Below, in pieces: positions 35,622-43,456 of a stretch of DNA of 64,000 nucleotides. This stretch comes from Dongia_B sp964406155. GTDB lineage: Bacteria > Pseudomonadota > Alphaproteobacteria > Dongiales > Dongiaceae. Numbering within the stretch: the first letter of the stretch is position 1; every line of letters begins with the position of its first letter. The notes below the pieces were generated by a model. The model did not search any database, was not told where the DNA came from, and saw only the letters and a list, made by a program, of their open reading frames with translations. The stretch spans positions 23,476-87,475 of the forward strand of contig CAYOQR010000014.1 in the NCBI GenBank assembly GCA_964406155.1. Reading direction: 5' to 3'. The translations under genes were made by a program, and so were the position numbers.

Positions 35622-35638
35622 CCCTGGCGCCCCAGCCA
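35622..35638 (+). repeat. attR-like direct repeat
   Basis: CCCTGGCGCCCCAGCCA, a perfect copy of the tRNA-Gln 3' end, marking the right edge of the island. Only the tRNA tail is present, so this copy is not a functional tRNA. Confidence 0.88.
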
Positions 35639-35760
35639 TCCCTGCCTTCGCCAATAGCTGAGACAAGGTCGCGGAGACGAGGCCACTGCGGAATGCAGTG
35701 TTGATGCACGGCCCCTTCTCAACTCGCTTCGCCAACACCCTCCCGCATTTCCTGCGCCTG

Positions 35761-37488
35761 TTATTTCTCGTGCAGAATCCACACGCCACCCCAGTTATCC
35801 GGCGGCGGTGTAGTCTCGAGCTGGGCGATCCGTTGCAGAAAGGTCCGGCTCGGGCCGTCGCCGGGCACGATTTCGAGCGCTGCCGAGAAGGCGGCTGCGG
35901 CCGCCTGCCAGGACCGCTCGCGATAGGCCGCCAGCCCCTTGGCGAAATGCTGTGCCATTTCCTGAACCGGGGCCGGTACTTCGCTCTTGCGGCCCAATAC
36001 CTCGAAGATGCGTTCGGGTTCCTGCTTGCCTTCGACCCGCAGCGAGTCGATTTCGCGAAACTCCAAGACAGCGTCCGCCAGTGCCGCCGTCCGGGCGCTG
36101 ACCAGGAAATGTGTGCCATAGATCTTGTTGACGGTCTCCAGGCGCGCGGCGAGGTTCACCGTGTCGCCCATGACGGTGTAGTTCATCGTCAGATCAGAGC
36201 CGATATTGCCGACGACCACTTCACCGGTCGCCACGCCGATGCGGACATCGATCCGCAAGATGTCGCGGCGAAAGCCCGTGAGGTCGGGGAGTTCGGCTCG
36301 GAAGACCTGGAGCGCGGCGAGTTGCTCAAGGCCGGCAATACAGGCCAGGCCGGCATGATCTTCCGGCAAGCAGAAAGGCGGCCCCCAGAAGGCCATGATG
36401 GCATCGCCGATATATTTGTCGACAATGCCCTGATTGCGCCGCACCGGTTGCGACATCAGCGCCAGATAGCGGTTGACGATGCGCACCATGCCGACCGGCG
36501 TCATGCCCTCGCTCAAACCGGTGAAGCCTTGCATGTCGGAGAAGAAGATCGTCATCTCGCGCCGGTCGCCGGTACCACCGAGCCGCTCAGGTGCATCGAT
36601 CAGCCCCTCGACGATGCGCGGATCCAGATAGCGGCCGAACGTCTCGCGGATCCGCGCCTTGGCACGCAGATCGCGCACCATGTTGTTGAAGCCGACCGTG
36701 AGGTCGCCCACCTCGTCGCGGGAGGTCACGGGAACCTCAGTGTCGAGATGCCCTGCCTGAACCTGCAATGTCCCCTGCAAGAGCCGGCGCAGCGGACGCA
36801 CCAGATCCAGGATGAGGACGATCGCGGCAGCGACACCCAGTGCAAGGGCGAGGGCCAGGAGCGCCAAGCCGATCCTGACGGAGATATCCTGGGCCTGGAT
36901 CGCCGTGGTACTGGCGTGATCGAGCAGGTCCCGCATCTCCTGGCGGGCGACTTCCGCCTGATCGTTGAGAATATCGCGCTGCTGATCCAATTGCCTGAAC
37001 TGGTAATCGATTTCCGCCTGGTCATGCCGCTCGGTGGCGCGTTCCAGCGCAACGACGACAACTTGATATGCCACATGCTGCTTCTGGAGAAACTCAAGCC
37101 TGGTGTCGAGGCGCGCCAAGGTGGGGCCGTTCTCGAAAACGGAAGGGTCATTGACGGCTAGCCGGATCAGCCGACGTGATTCATCCAGCTCGATATCGGT
37201 TTGTCGCGCCTTGTCGGCGACGCCTTGCTTCAACCGAGCCTCGGCGTCGGGATCGCCGGCTGCGATTTGCTGGACGAGCAGAAGCCGTCGTTCAAGAAGC
37301 CCTTCCTCCATGAGGCGAATATTGGCGCGCGCCAGAGCGACATAGGCCGGGACATAAATCCCGTGCACCTCTTCGATCAGCGACTGAACGCGATGGGAGC
37401 TTCGTGCATTGATCCAGGAGGCTGAGCCGACGAGGATCACCAGCACGACGACGATGCCCCCGATCTTGAACCCCACACCGATTTTCAT
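35761..37488 (-). CDS. Membrane-bound class III adenylate cyclase
   Basis: 575 residues: TM helix near 7-27, a helical sensor domain, a second TM near 203-228, HAMP (LVRPLRRLLQGTLQ onward) and a cyclase domain near 285-470. Metal Asps are in IFFSDMQGFTGLS and KYIGDAIMAFWG. The Lys in DKYIGD and Asp in VMGDTVNLAARLE are the ATP-selecting residues, so cAMP is the expected product. GGGGAAG precedes the ATG. It follows the HD-GYP gene on the same strand after 226 nt. Confidence 0.93.
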   Translation of the reverse strand: MKIGVGFKIGGIVVVLVILVGSASWINARSSHRVQSLIEEVHGIYVPAYVALARANIRLMEEGLLERRLLLVQQIAAGDPDAEARLKQGVADKARQTDIELDESRRLIRLAVNDPSVFENGPTLARLDTRLEFLQKQHVAYQVVVVALERATERHDQAEIDYQFRQLDQQRDILNDQAEVARQEMRDLLDHASTTAIQAQDISVRIGLALLALALALGVAAAIVLILDLVRPLRRLLQGTLQVQAGHLDTEVPVTSRDEVGDLTVGFNNMVRDLRAKARIRETFGRYLDPRIVEGLIDAPERLGGTGDRREMTIFFSDMQGFTGLSEGMTPVGMVRIVNRYLALMSQPVRRNQGIVDKYIGDAIMAFWGPPFCLPEDHAGLACIAGLEQLAALQVFRAELPDLTGFRRDILRIDVRIGVATGEVVVGNIGSDLTMNYTVMGDTVNLAARLETVNKIYGTHFLVSARTAALADAVLEFREIDSLRVEGKQEPERIFEVLGRKSEVPAPVQEMAQHFAKGLAAYRERSWQAAAAAFSAALEIVPGDGPSRTFLQRIAQLETTPPPDNWGGVWILHEK

Positions 37489-37714
37489 GGCTTCCCCAAG
37501 GTAGGAGATGTCACCGGGCAGACAGGACCGGATACCTTTTGCGCAGCCGTTTTCGGATCAACAGGTTCGCTAGGTTATTGCATTGCAGGGGACGGGTCGA
37601 GAGGCGACCGGATAGAGGCGAGATCGGTAGCATCAGATGCCGGATGTCCCCAGGAAGCCGGCCAATCTTCCGCCGTCGCCTCCTGCTGCTGCCGGATCCG
37701 TGCCGAGAGCCGTT

Positions 37715-39388
37715 TCAATCGAGATATTGCGCGACGTCGACGTCGTCGATCTGCTCGGGCATGAGGAAGCGGTCGGCATAAATGCGGTAGATGCCGGAGC
37801 GCAGGAAGAGATCGAAGAGATCGGGGTCGATGTGATTGTCCCGCTTCATCGCCTGCATGATGCGGATCGATTCCGAGAGGGTCTTCGGTTGTTTATAAGG
37901 CCGGTCCGCCGCGGTCAGGGCCTCGAAGATATCGGCGATGCCCATCATGCGGGCAAGCCAGGACATCTGATTGCGTTTCAGGCCTTTCGGATAGCCCGTA
38001 CCATCCATCTTCTCGTGATGCCCGCCGGCGATCTCCGACACATTGCGCAGATGCTTCGGGAAAGGCAGGGCTTCCAGCATCTGGATCGTCAGCACGATAT
38101 GGTCGTTGACGATCTTGCGGTCCTCGGCATTGAGGGTGCCGCGCCGGATCGCCAGATTGTCCAGTTCCTCGGCATCGATCAGTGGACGTTGTTGATTGCC
38201 TTGATACCAGGTCTCGCCGGCGATGCGGCGGAGTTCCGCGATATCGGCATCGGCCATGAATTCGCAACCGATATTGGACTTGGCGAGGAAATCGGCGACC
38301 CGTGCGAGGCCGGCGCAGCGGGCATCGCGCGCCGCTTCAGCTTCCGCCTTGTCCCGGCCGTCGAGCTGGGCGCGCAGGCAGGCGATCTCGGCGTCGCGGC
38401 GCAGGACCTCGATGCGGGTCTGCACTTCGTGGATGCGATCGTGGATCTTTTCCAGTTTGGTGGCCTTGTCGAGGATATGGACCGGCGTCGTCACCTTGCC
38501 GACATCATGCAGTCCGCCCGCCACCTTCAATTCGTACCATTGCGCCTCGCTGAGACCGAAATCGGCGAACAGCCCCTCGGTCTCGTCGCAGGCCGCCTGG
38601 GCCAGCATCTCGGTCAGCACCGGCACGCGCTGGCAATGGCCGCCGGTATAAGGTGATTTCGCGTCGATCGCCTGGGCCATCATGGTGATGAAAGCGTCGA
38701 ACAGCGCGCGTTGTTCGCAGATGAGGCGGTTATTCTCGAGCGCGATCGTGGCCTGGCTCGCCAGGGCTTCGACCAGGGACACGAGGTTCTGGTCGAAGGC
38801 GATGAAACGCCGGGCTGCCGGATCGGCGTTCCGCTGCCGGTTATGGGCATTGATCAATTGCAGGATGCCAATGACCTCGTCCTCATTCGTCTTGAGCGGA
38901 ACGGTCAGGAAGCTCTGCGAGCGATATCCGGTCCGGGCGTCGAAGGCCTGGGTGCCGGAGAAGTCGAATTCATCAGCCGCGTCATAGGCATCGGCAATAT
39001 TCACCGGGCGCCCGGACAAAGCGGCGAAGGTGGCGACATTGTTGCGGTTGGGCGTCCCATCGGCGTGATAGAGGGGCAGGGGCGCGAAGACCGCCGGCTG
39101 ATCGGTGCTGCCGCTGAGCGAGAGGCCGAGCGTATCATTGTGGATCAGCTTGAAATGCAGCTCGTCGCCCACGCGCAGATAAAGCGTTCCGGCATCGGCA
39201 TGGGTCAGGTCCTTGGCGCCTAGCAGGATGCGTTCCAGGAGCCGGGTGTGATTACGCTCGGAGGAAAGGGCGAGGCCCAGTTCGATCAACTGCGTCAGCG
39301 CCTTGTCACGCGCAGCGGCGGCCTCGGTATCGGGCTCGTGGAAGGATGCCCGCAGAGAAGATGCGCGGTGGCTTGTTCGAGCGGTCAT
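37715..39388 (-). CDS. GAF/HD-GYP domain phosphodiesterase
   Basis: 557 residues. A GAF-like sensor occupies about 45-230 (LTHADAGTLYLRVGDELHFK, then FLTVPLKTNEDEVIGILQLI). HD-GYP follows: YTGGHCQRV, GGLHDVGKV and, after an insertion of about 150 residues, GHHEKMDGTGYPKGL and ADIFEALTAADRPYKQPKTL. Such proteins hydrolyse cyclic di-GMP. The ATG at 39388 overlaps the stop of a 41-codon upstream gene (ATGA), which supports this start despite its weak ribosome site. An upstream CtrA-type box suggests cell-cycle or motility control. Confidence 0.9.
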   Translation of the reverse strand: MTARTSHRASSLRASFHEPDTEAAAARDKALTQLIELGLALSSERNHTRLLERILLGAKDLTHADAGTLYLRVGDELHFKLIHNDTLGLSLSGSTDQPAVFAPLPLYHADGTPNRNNVATFAALSGRPVNIADAYDAADEFDFSGTQAFDARTGYRSQSFLTVPLKTNEDEVIGILQLINAHNRQRNADPAARRFIAFDQNLVSLVEALASQATIALENNRLICEQRALFDAFITMMAQAIDAKSPYTGGHCQRVPVLTEMLAQAACDETEGLFADFGLSEAQWYELKVAGGLHDVGKVTTPVHILDKATKLEKIHDRIHEVQTRIEVLRRDAEIACLRAQLDGRDKAEAEAARDARCAGLARVADFLAKSNIGCEFMADADIAELRRIAGETWYQGNQQRPLIDAEELDNLAIRRGTLNAEDRKIVNDHIVLTIQMLEALPFPKHLRNVSEIAGGHHEKMDGTGYPKGLKRNQMSWLARMMGIADIFEALTAADRPYKQPKTLSESIRIMQAMKRDNHIDPDLFDLFLRSGIYRIYADRFLMPEQIDDVDVAQYLD

Positions 39389-39510
39389 GGCTGAAGCGTC
39401 GATTCCAGATACTGGCTGGCCCGGCTGGAGAGGGCACAGGTCGTGGCCATTGCTATCGCCAGCGCATCCGTCACGTCCAATCTGGTGAGGGTCGTTTTGC
39501 CGGGTTCCAT
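39385..39510 (-). CDS. 41-aa protein translationally coupled to the HD-GYP gene
   Basis: ATG at 39510 follows an ideal Shine-Dalgarno AGGAGGAAGG, and the stop overlaps the HD-GYP start by 4 nt (ATGA). The peptide begins MEPGKTTLTRLDVTDALAIA and ends YLESTLQP; its middle is a mildly hydrophobic Ala/Thr-rich helix with one cysteine. No family is recognised. It could be a true small partner or a leader that couples translation. A frameshifted N-terminus of the HD-GYP protein is the alternative. Confidence 0.65.
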   Translation of the reverse strand: MEPGKTTLTRLDVTDALAIAMATTCALSSRASQYLESTLQP

Positions 39511-39517
39511 GTCGCAC

Positions 39518-39534
39518 CTTCCTCCTGGAGGAAG
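39518..39534 (-). promoter_or_regulatory. Palindrome enclosing the Shine-Dalgarno of the 41-aa gene
   Basis: CTTCCTCCTGGAGGAAG is a perfect 8-bp inverted repeat with one central base. On the minus strand its 3' arm is the ribosome-binding site, so folding would hide it. Confidence 0.55.
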
Positions 39535-39549
39535 TGTTGCCGATGGCTG

Positions 39550-39565
39550 GTTAATTTGACCTTAA
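39550..39565 (-). promoter_or_regulatory. CtrA-type box
   Basis: The minus strand reads TTAAGGTCAAATTAAC, an exact TTAA-N7-TTAAC site, 41 bp before the 41-aa gene. CtrA regulates motility and cell-cycle genes in alphaproteobacteria. Confidence 0.6.
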
Positions 39566-39603
39566 GCAGATCTTTAGGATTTTAGTGATCTCGCGCACAG
39601 AAT

Positions 39604-39648
39604 GTGCGGTTAATGAGTGTGTGGTTAATAGGTGCGCGATTCATGATT
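39604..39648. repeat. Three 15-bp tandem repeats
   Basis: GTGCGGTTAATGAGT, GTGTGGTTAATAGGT and GCGCGATTCATGATT, in the spacer between the patatin stop and the HD-GYP operon promoter. Confidence 0.8.
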
Positions 39649-39673
39649 TGGGCGGTGTTGCGGCGCGGCCATC

Positions 39674-41191
39674 TCAGGCGGGCGTTTCCGCCGGTGCTTC
39701 CGGCCACTGGAGGCGGGCCGCGTCGGCCGTCTCGTTCTCATCAGACGCCGGTGAATCTCCGGGCAGGTGCGAGACGCCCTTCAGCCAATCATCTGCGACC
39801 TGGCGTCCGACATAGTGGAGCCGGCTGATGAAGGCCCAGTCCGGGGTGAGTTTACTGGCATCGCCCAATTGCCGCATGACATCCTCGGCCGCCACGGTAT
39901 GCAGCCGCAACGCCGCGAGGCGGGCGCCCAGCCGACCCGGTTGCAGGTCATCGCCGCCCGGCTGCCGGCGCAGCCAGTCCAGCAGGCGCAACTCGGCATT
40001 GAGCGGCGCGTTGAAGACGACGCGGTTGAGGCGGCTGCGGATACCGCCGGCGGTCATGGGTACGGCCTCGTCATGGGTGGGATCGATCCGCACCAGCAGG
40101 ATCTCCGGCGTCATCGCCTCGCCGAGTGCGCGGTCGATCAACGGCAGGAGCGGCGGATTGGCGCTGTAGCCGCCATCCCAGTAATAGCCGTCATCGAGGC
40201 GGATCGCCTGATTGATCGCCGGCAGGCAAGCCGAGGCGAGAACCGCATCGACGCTGAGATCGGCATTGGTGAAAAGCCGCATCGCGCCGCTTTCCAGGCG
40301 GGTCGCTGCGATGAACAGGCGGATCGTGTCGTCGCGCCGCAGGAGATCGAAATCCACCAAGTCGAGAAGGATCTGGCGCAAGGGATCGATGCCGAAGGGA
40401 TTGAACTGATAGGGCGAGACGAAGCGCGTGAAGAGATCGAGCAGCAGATGACCGGGCGACCAGTCGCTGCGCCAGTTCGGCGCCAGGCGCTCCAGCGGCG
40501 ATGGTTGCAGGGGGCTGATCTGCGCCAGATCGGCGACACGTTGCCAGAGCTGCAGCAGCATCCGGCGCGCGCCGTCGCGGCCATCCTGCGCATAGCCGAC
40601 CGCCAGCGCCACGGCATTGATCGCGCCGGCGCTGGCGCCGCTGATCGCGTCGATCGCGAGATCCGGTTCTTCCAGCAGGCGATCGAGCACGCCCCAGGTG
40701 AAGGCGCCATGCGCCCCGCCGCCTTGCAGCGCGAGCGCGAGCGCTGACGAGTGACGCGGCGATGCCGGTCCGGCCGGTGTGTCGGTGCGGGCACGCAATA
40801 TGTCGGCGAGCTTTTCGGCGCCGCCGATTTCCGGCGTCGCCGTCTGCACGCGATGAAGGGCGGTGGCGGAACGCTGCGGCGCGAGATCGGTGGGAAAGGT
40901 CAAGCTGGCGGTCAGCGGATGCCGCAATCCCACCGGTGTCTCCCGGGACATCGTTTTCGTGGGCATTGCGTTCCCAGACATTGCACTCCCGGGCATCGCA
41001 GCTCGCGGGTTGGACTCGGCATCAATGATGGGCGGCGTCCCGGACGGTACTGGTCGCGCAGGAATCCTCGCCGCCGATGCCGTTGGCCGGCGCCAGGAGA
41101 GGATCGCGTCAAGCAGGGATGCAAGGCCCGGACGTGCAGGCCTTGCATCCCAAGATCGATGACGCCGCAGATATGGTGGCTTGCGTTGCAT
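39674..41191 (-). CDS. Patatin-like phospholipase
   Basis: About 505 residues. The patatin domain begins near residue 150 with the oxyanion loop LALQGGGAHGAFTWG, the Ser nucleophile in ISGASAGAINAVALA and the dyad Asp in YYWDGGYSANPP. It hydrolyses acyl lipids. The first ~140 residues are low complexity, include a stretch built of 15-bp repeats, and probably are not part of the enzyme fold. The start is uncertain: ATG at 41191 was taken, but no ribosome site is convincing. Confidence 0.88.
   Translation of the reverse strand: MQRKPPYLRRHRSWDARPARPGLASLLDAILSWRRPTASAARIPARPVPSGTPPIIDAESNPRAAMPGSAMSGNAMPTKTMSRETPVGLRHPLTASLTFPTDLAPQRSATALHRVQTATPEIGGAEKLADILRARTDTPAGPASPRHSSALALALQGGGAHGAFTWGVLDRLLEEPDLAIDAISGASAGAINAVALAVGYAQDGRDGARRMLLQLWQRVADLAQISPLQPSPLERLAPNWRSDWSPGHLLLDLFTRFVSPYQFNPFGIDPLRQILLDLVDFDLLRRDDTIRLFIAATRLESGAMRLFTNADLSVDAVLASACLPAINQAIRLDDGYYWDGGYSANPPLLPLIDRALGEAMTPEILLVRIDPTHDEAVPMTAGGIRSRLNRVVFNAPLNAELRLLDWLRRQPGGDDLQPGRLGARLAALRLHTVAAEDVMRQLGDASKLTPDWAFISRLHYVGRQVADDWLKGVSHLPGDSPASDENETADAARLQWPEAPAETPA
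40941..41001 (-). repeat. Four 15-16 bp tandem repeats inside the patatin gene
   Basis: Units such as TCGTGGGCATTGCGT, TCCCAGACATTGCAC and TCCCGGGCATCGCAG encode five-residue repeats (AMPGS, AMSGN, AMPTK) in the low-complexity N-terminus, preserving frame. Confidence 0.75.
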
Positions 41192-41661
41192 TGCAGCATT
41201 AACATTTATGAATGAAATCGAGGTTATCAATCCTGAATTTTTGCAACGCAGCAAAAATTTTTGTGACAGGCCAATTGGCTGCGGAAGCGGCAATAGGAAT
41301 GACTGCTGCTGTCATCGATGACAGTGAGGTTGCCGGTAATGATACCTGTCCGACATTTCCGCCGCTGCAGGCGCAGAGATCTTGCGGTCCGACAATCTGA
41401 TGTCAGGACAATTTCATAACACGTCAGGGACTGTATCGAGGCAACCCGCCGGAACAACCGTGGCGGCCCTTGTCGCCGGTCGAGTGGCTGGCGCGCTCTC
41501 CGCTTCGATCACAGTGCGTGCAAACGAGACGCGACTTCCTTTGCTCAGCTTATGCCATCGACGGCGCAAGGCCGGCGGCGGCCGATAAGAACGACCATGC
41601 GTTGACAGCATGAGATCCGGCGCCGGAACGGTGGCGCCCGGCCAACTGGGAGGATGACAAC
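41192..41661. other. 470-bp divergent spacer with palindromes
   Basis: No gene is supported. It holds a hairpin AATTTTTGC-6-GCAAAAATT (41236-41259), a 16-bp perfect palindrome CTGTCATCGATGACAG (41309-41324), a 10-bp palindrome GCCAATTGGC (41270-41279) and TCCGGCGCCGGA (41616-41627) close to the transporter's ribosome site. These are candidate operators for the patatin and ABC importer genes. No riboswitch consensus was recognised. Confidence 0.5.
41309..41324. promoter_or_regulatory. 16-bp perfect palindrome, candidate operator
   Basis: CTGTCATCGATGACAG, in the spacer between the patatin and ABC importer genes. The TGTCATCGATGACA core resembles sites of dimeric helix-turn-helix repressors; the binding protein is unknown. 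Confidence 0.45.
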
Positions 41662-42648
41662 ATGCGTAAACATTTCGCTTTGGCCTTGGCCGTTGTGACC
41701 GGCCTCGCTTACGGCGGCATGACCGGCGGGAAACCGGCGGCGGCCGACACGATCAAGATCGCCCATTCGACCTGGGTCGGCTACGGCCCGCTTTATATCG
41801 CCCGTGACAAGGGCTTCTTCGCCAAGAACGGAGTCGATGTCGAACTTGTGGTGATGGAAGATCCGAAGGAACGCTTTCCGACCCTGATGGCGGATCAGAT
41901 TCAGATGATCGCCAGCACCGTCGATACCGCCTTGCTCTATATGAAGCGTCCGGACGATTTCCAATATGTCGTGGCGATCGACGATTCCGACGGCGGTGAC
42001 GGGATCGTCGCCAACAAGGACATCAAGACGATCGCCGATCTCAAGGGCAAGCAGGTGGCGGTCAGCGAGGGATCGGTCTCGGAATTCTACCTGAACGTCC
42101 TGTTGGGGCGGGCGGGCATCAAGGAATCCGACCTCAACGTGGTCAATATGACGGCGGCCGATGCCGGCGGCGCCTTCGTCGGCAAACGGGTCGACGCGGC
42201 CGTCACCTGGGAGCCCTGGCTGAGCCGGGGCAAGGCAACCGATTTCGGCCATCTGCTGGTCGACAGCTCGACCACGCCGGGCCTGATCACCGATGCCATC
42301 ATCGTCAAGACCGACTGGATGAAGGCGCATGAGAAAGAGGTCGCCGCCATCGTCAAATCCTGGAACGAGGCGGTCGATTACTACCGCGCTCATCCCGATG
42401 ATTCGATCGAGATCATGGCCAAGGGCGTCGGCGGCTGGCTGAAGGATCCCAAGGACTTCAAGGATACGCTGAGCGGAATCAAGTTCTACGGCGCCGACGA
42501 TAACAAGGCCTTCTTCGGCACCAAGGACAAGCCGGGGCCGCTGTCCAATACCGTCCAGGAGGCGATCAATATCTGGTCGGAACGCGGCAAGCTGCAGGTG
42601 AAGCCGACGCCGGCCGATCTCATCAATTACAGCTTCGTCAATCAGTAA
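41662..42648 (+). CDS. ABC transporter substrate-binding protein, NitT/TauT type
   Basis: 328 residues with an N-terminal signal (LALAVVTGLAYGGM) and the NMT1/SsuA-like fold: GYGPLYIARDKGFFAKNGVD, GGDGIVANKDIKTIADLKGK and AAVTWEPWLS. It captures a small organic ion in the periplasm; nitrate, sulfonates, cyanate, pyrimidines and urea- or guanidine-related compounds are all handled by this group, so the ligand is open. GGGAGGA precedes the ATG. The stop overlaps the permease start (TAATG). Confidence 0.9.
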   Translation: MRKHFALALAVVTGLAYGGMTGGKPAAADTIKIAHSTWVGYGPLYIARDKGFFAKNGVDVELVVMEDPKERFPTLMADQIQMIASTVDTALLYMKRPDDFQYVVAIDDSDGGDGIVANKDIKTIADLKGKQVAVSEGSVSEFYLNVLLGRAGIKESDLNVVNMTAADAGGAFVGKRVDAAVTWEPWLSRGKATDFGHLLVDSSTTPGLITDAIIVKTDWMKAHEKEVAAIVKSWNEAVDYYRAHPDDSIEIMAKGVGGWLKDPKDFKDTLSGIKFYGADDNKAFFGTKDKPGPLSNTVQEAINIWSERGKLQVKPTPADLINYSFVNQ

Positions 42649-43445
42649 TGACGATGTTCGACGCTTACACGGCGCCGAAGAAGGAAATCCCGCGCCGCGT
42701 TTACCTCACGGTAAGCGCGGCGGTGGGGTTTCTGCTGCTGGCCCTGTGGTGCATCCTGGCCTATGGCGGCCTGGTGCGCGCCGATTTCCTGCCGACACCG
42801 ATCGCCGTCATCCAGGCTGGGATCGATGGTGTCAGCGATCGATCTCTCTTCGTCGATACCGGCGTCAGCCTTGGCGAGATCATGTCCGGTTTCGTGCTGG
42901 CCTCGATCTTCGCCGTGCCGCTCGGCATCTTGATGGGCAGTTTCAAGATCGTCGAGGCGGCGATCGAACCGGTCACCAATTTCGTGCGCTATCTGCCGGT
43001 CTCGGCGCTGATTCCGCTGCTGATCCTGTGGGTCGGCATCGGCATGGTGGAGAAGGTCGCGGTCATCTTCATCGGCACCTTCTTCCAGCAACTGATCCTG
43101 ATCGCCGATGTCTCGCGTAATGTCTCCCATGACCTGCTCGATGTTTCCTATACGTTGGGCGCCAGCCGACGGCAGGTCATCACCAAGGTCCTCATTCCGG
43201 CGACCCTGCCGGGGGTGATGGATGCCCTGCGCGTGACCCTGGGCTGGGCCTGGACCTATCTGGTGGTGGCGGAACTGGTCGCCGCCAATAAGGGCCTCGG
43301 CTATTTCATCCTGAATTCCATGCGGGGTCTCTTCACCGACCGCATCTTTCTCGGCATTGCCGTCATCGGACTCCTGGGCCTTATCAGCGATCAGATCTTC
43401 AAGCTGCTGCGCAATCGCCTGCTGCCCTGGACCGTGCAGAATTGA
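42648..43445 (+). CDS. ABC transporter permease, NitT/TauT type
   Basis: 265 residues, about six membrane helices, with the SsuC/TauC-like EAA loop region SYTLGASRRQVITKVLIPAT followed by LPGVMDALRVTLGWAWTYLV. It forms the inner-membrane channel with the adjacent ATPase. It overlaps the binding-protein gene by 1 nt, and the ATPase gene follows by 11 nt: one operon for a complete importer. Confidence 0.92.
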   Translation: MTMFDAYTAPKKEIPRRVYLTVSAAVGFLLLALWCILAYGGLVRADFLPTPIAVIQAGIDGVSDRSLFVDTGVSLGEIMSGFVLASIFAVPLGILMGSFKIVEAAIEPVTNFVRYLPVSALIPLLILWVGIGMVEKVAVIFIGTFFQQLILIADVSRNVSHDLLDVSYTLGASRRQVITKVLIPATLPGVMDALRVTLGWAWTYLVVAELVAANKGLGYFILNSMRGLFTDRIFLGIAVIGLLGLISDQIFKLLRNRLLPWTVQN

Positions 43446-43456
43446 GGGAACCGAAT

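Larger units (their letters stand above)
31861..35638. mobile_element. Small genomic island in tRNA-Gln carrying restriction genes
   Basis: About 3.76 kb between 17-bp direct repeats. Composition is visibly AT-richer than the flanks and codon choice differs (more A/T third positions). Cargo is an HNH nuclease, an MT-A70 methyltransferase and a BglII/BstYI-family endonuclease. No integrase, excisionase or transposase was found. Either the integrase has been lost, or the element was mobilised in trans (inference). Confidence 0.82.

Noticed and set aside
41600..41661. Riboswitch (guanidine-I or TPP type) before the NitT/TauT importer
   Set aside because: The GC-rich palindrome and GGGAGG recall parts of such leaders, but the conserved cores are absent.
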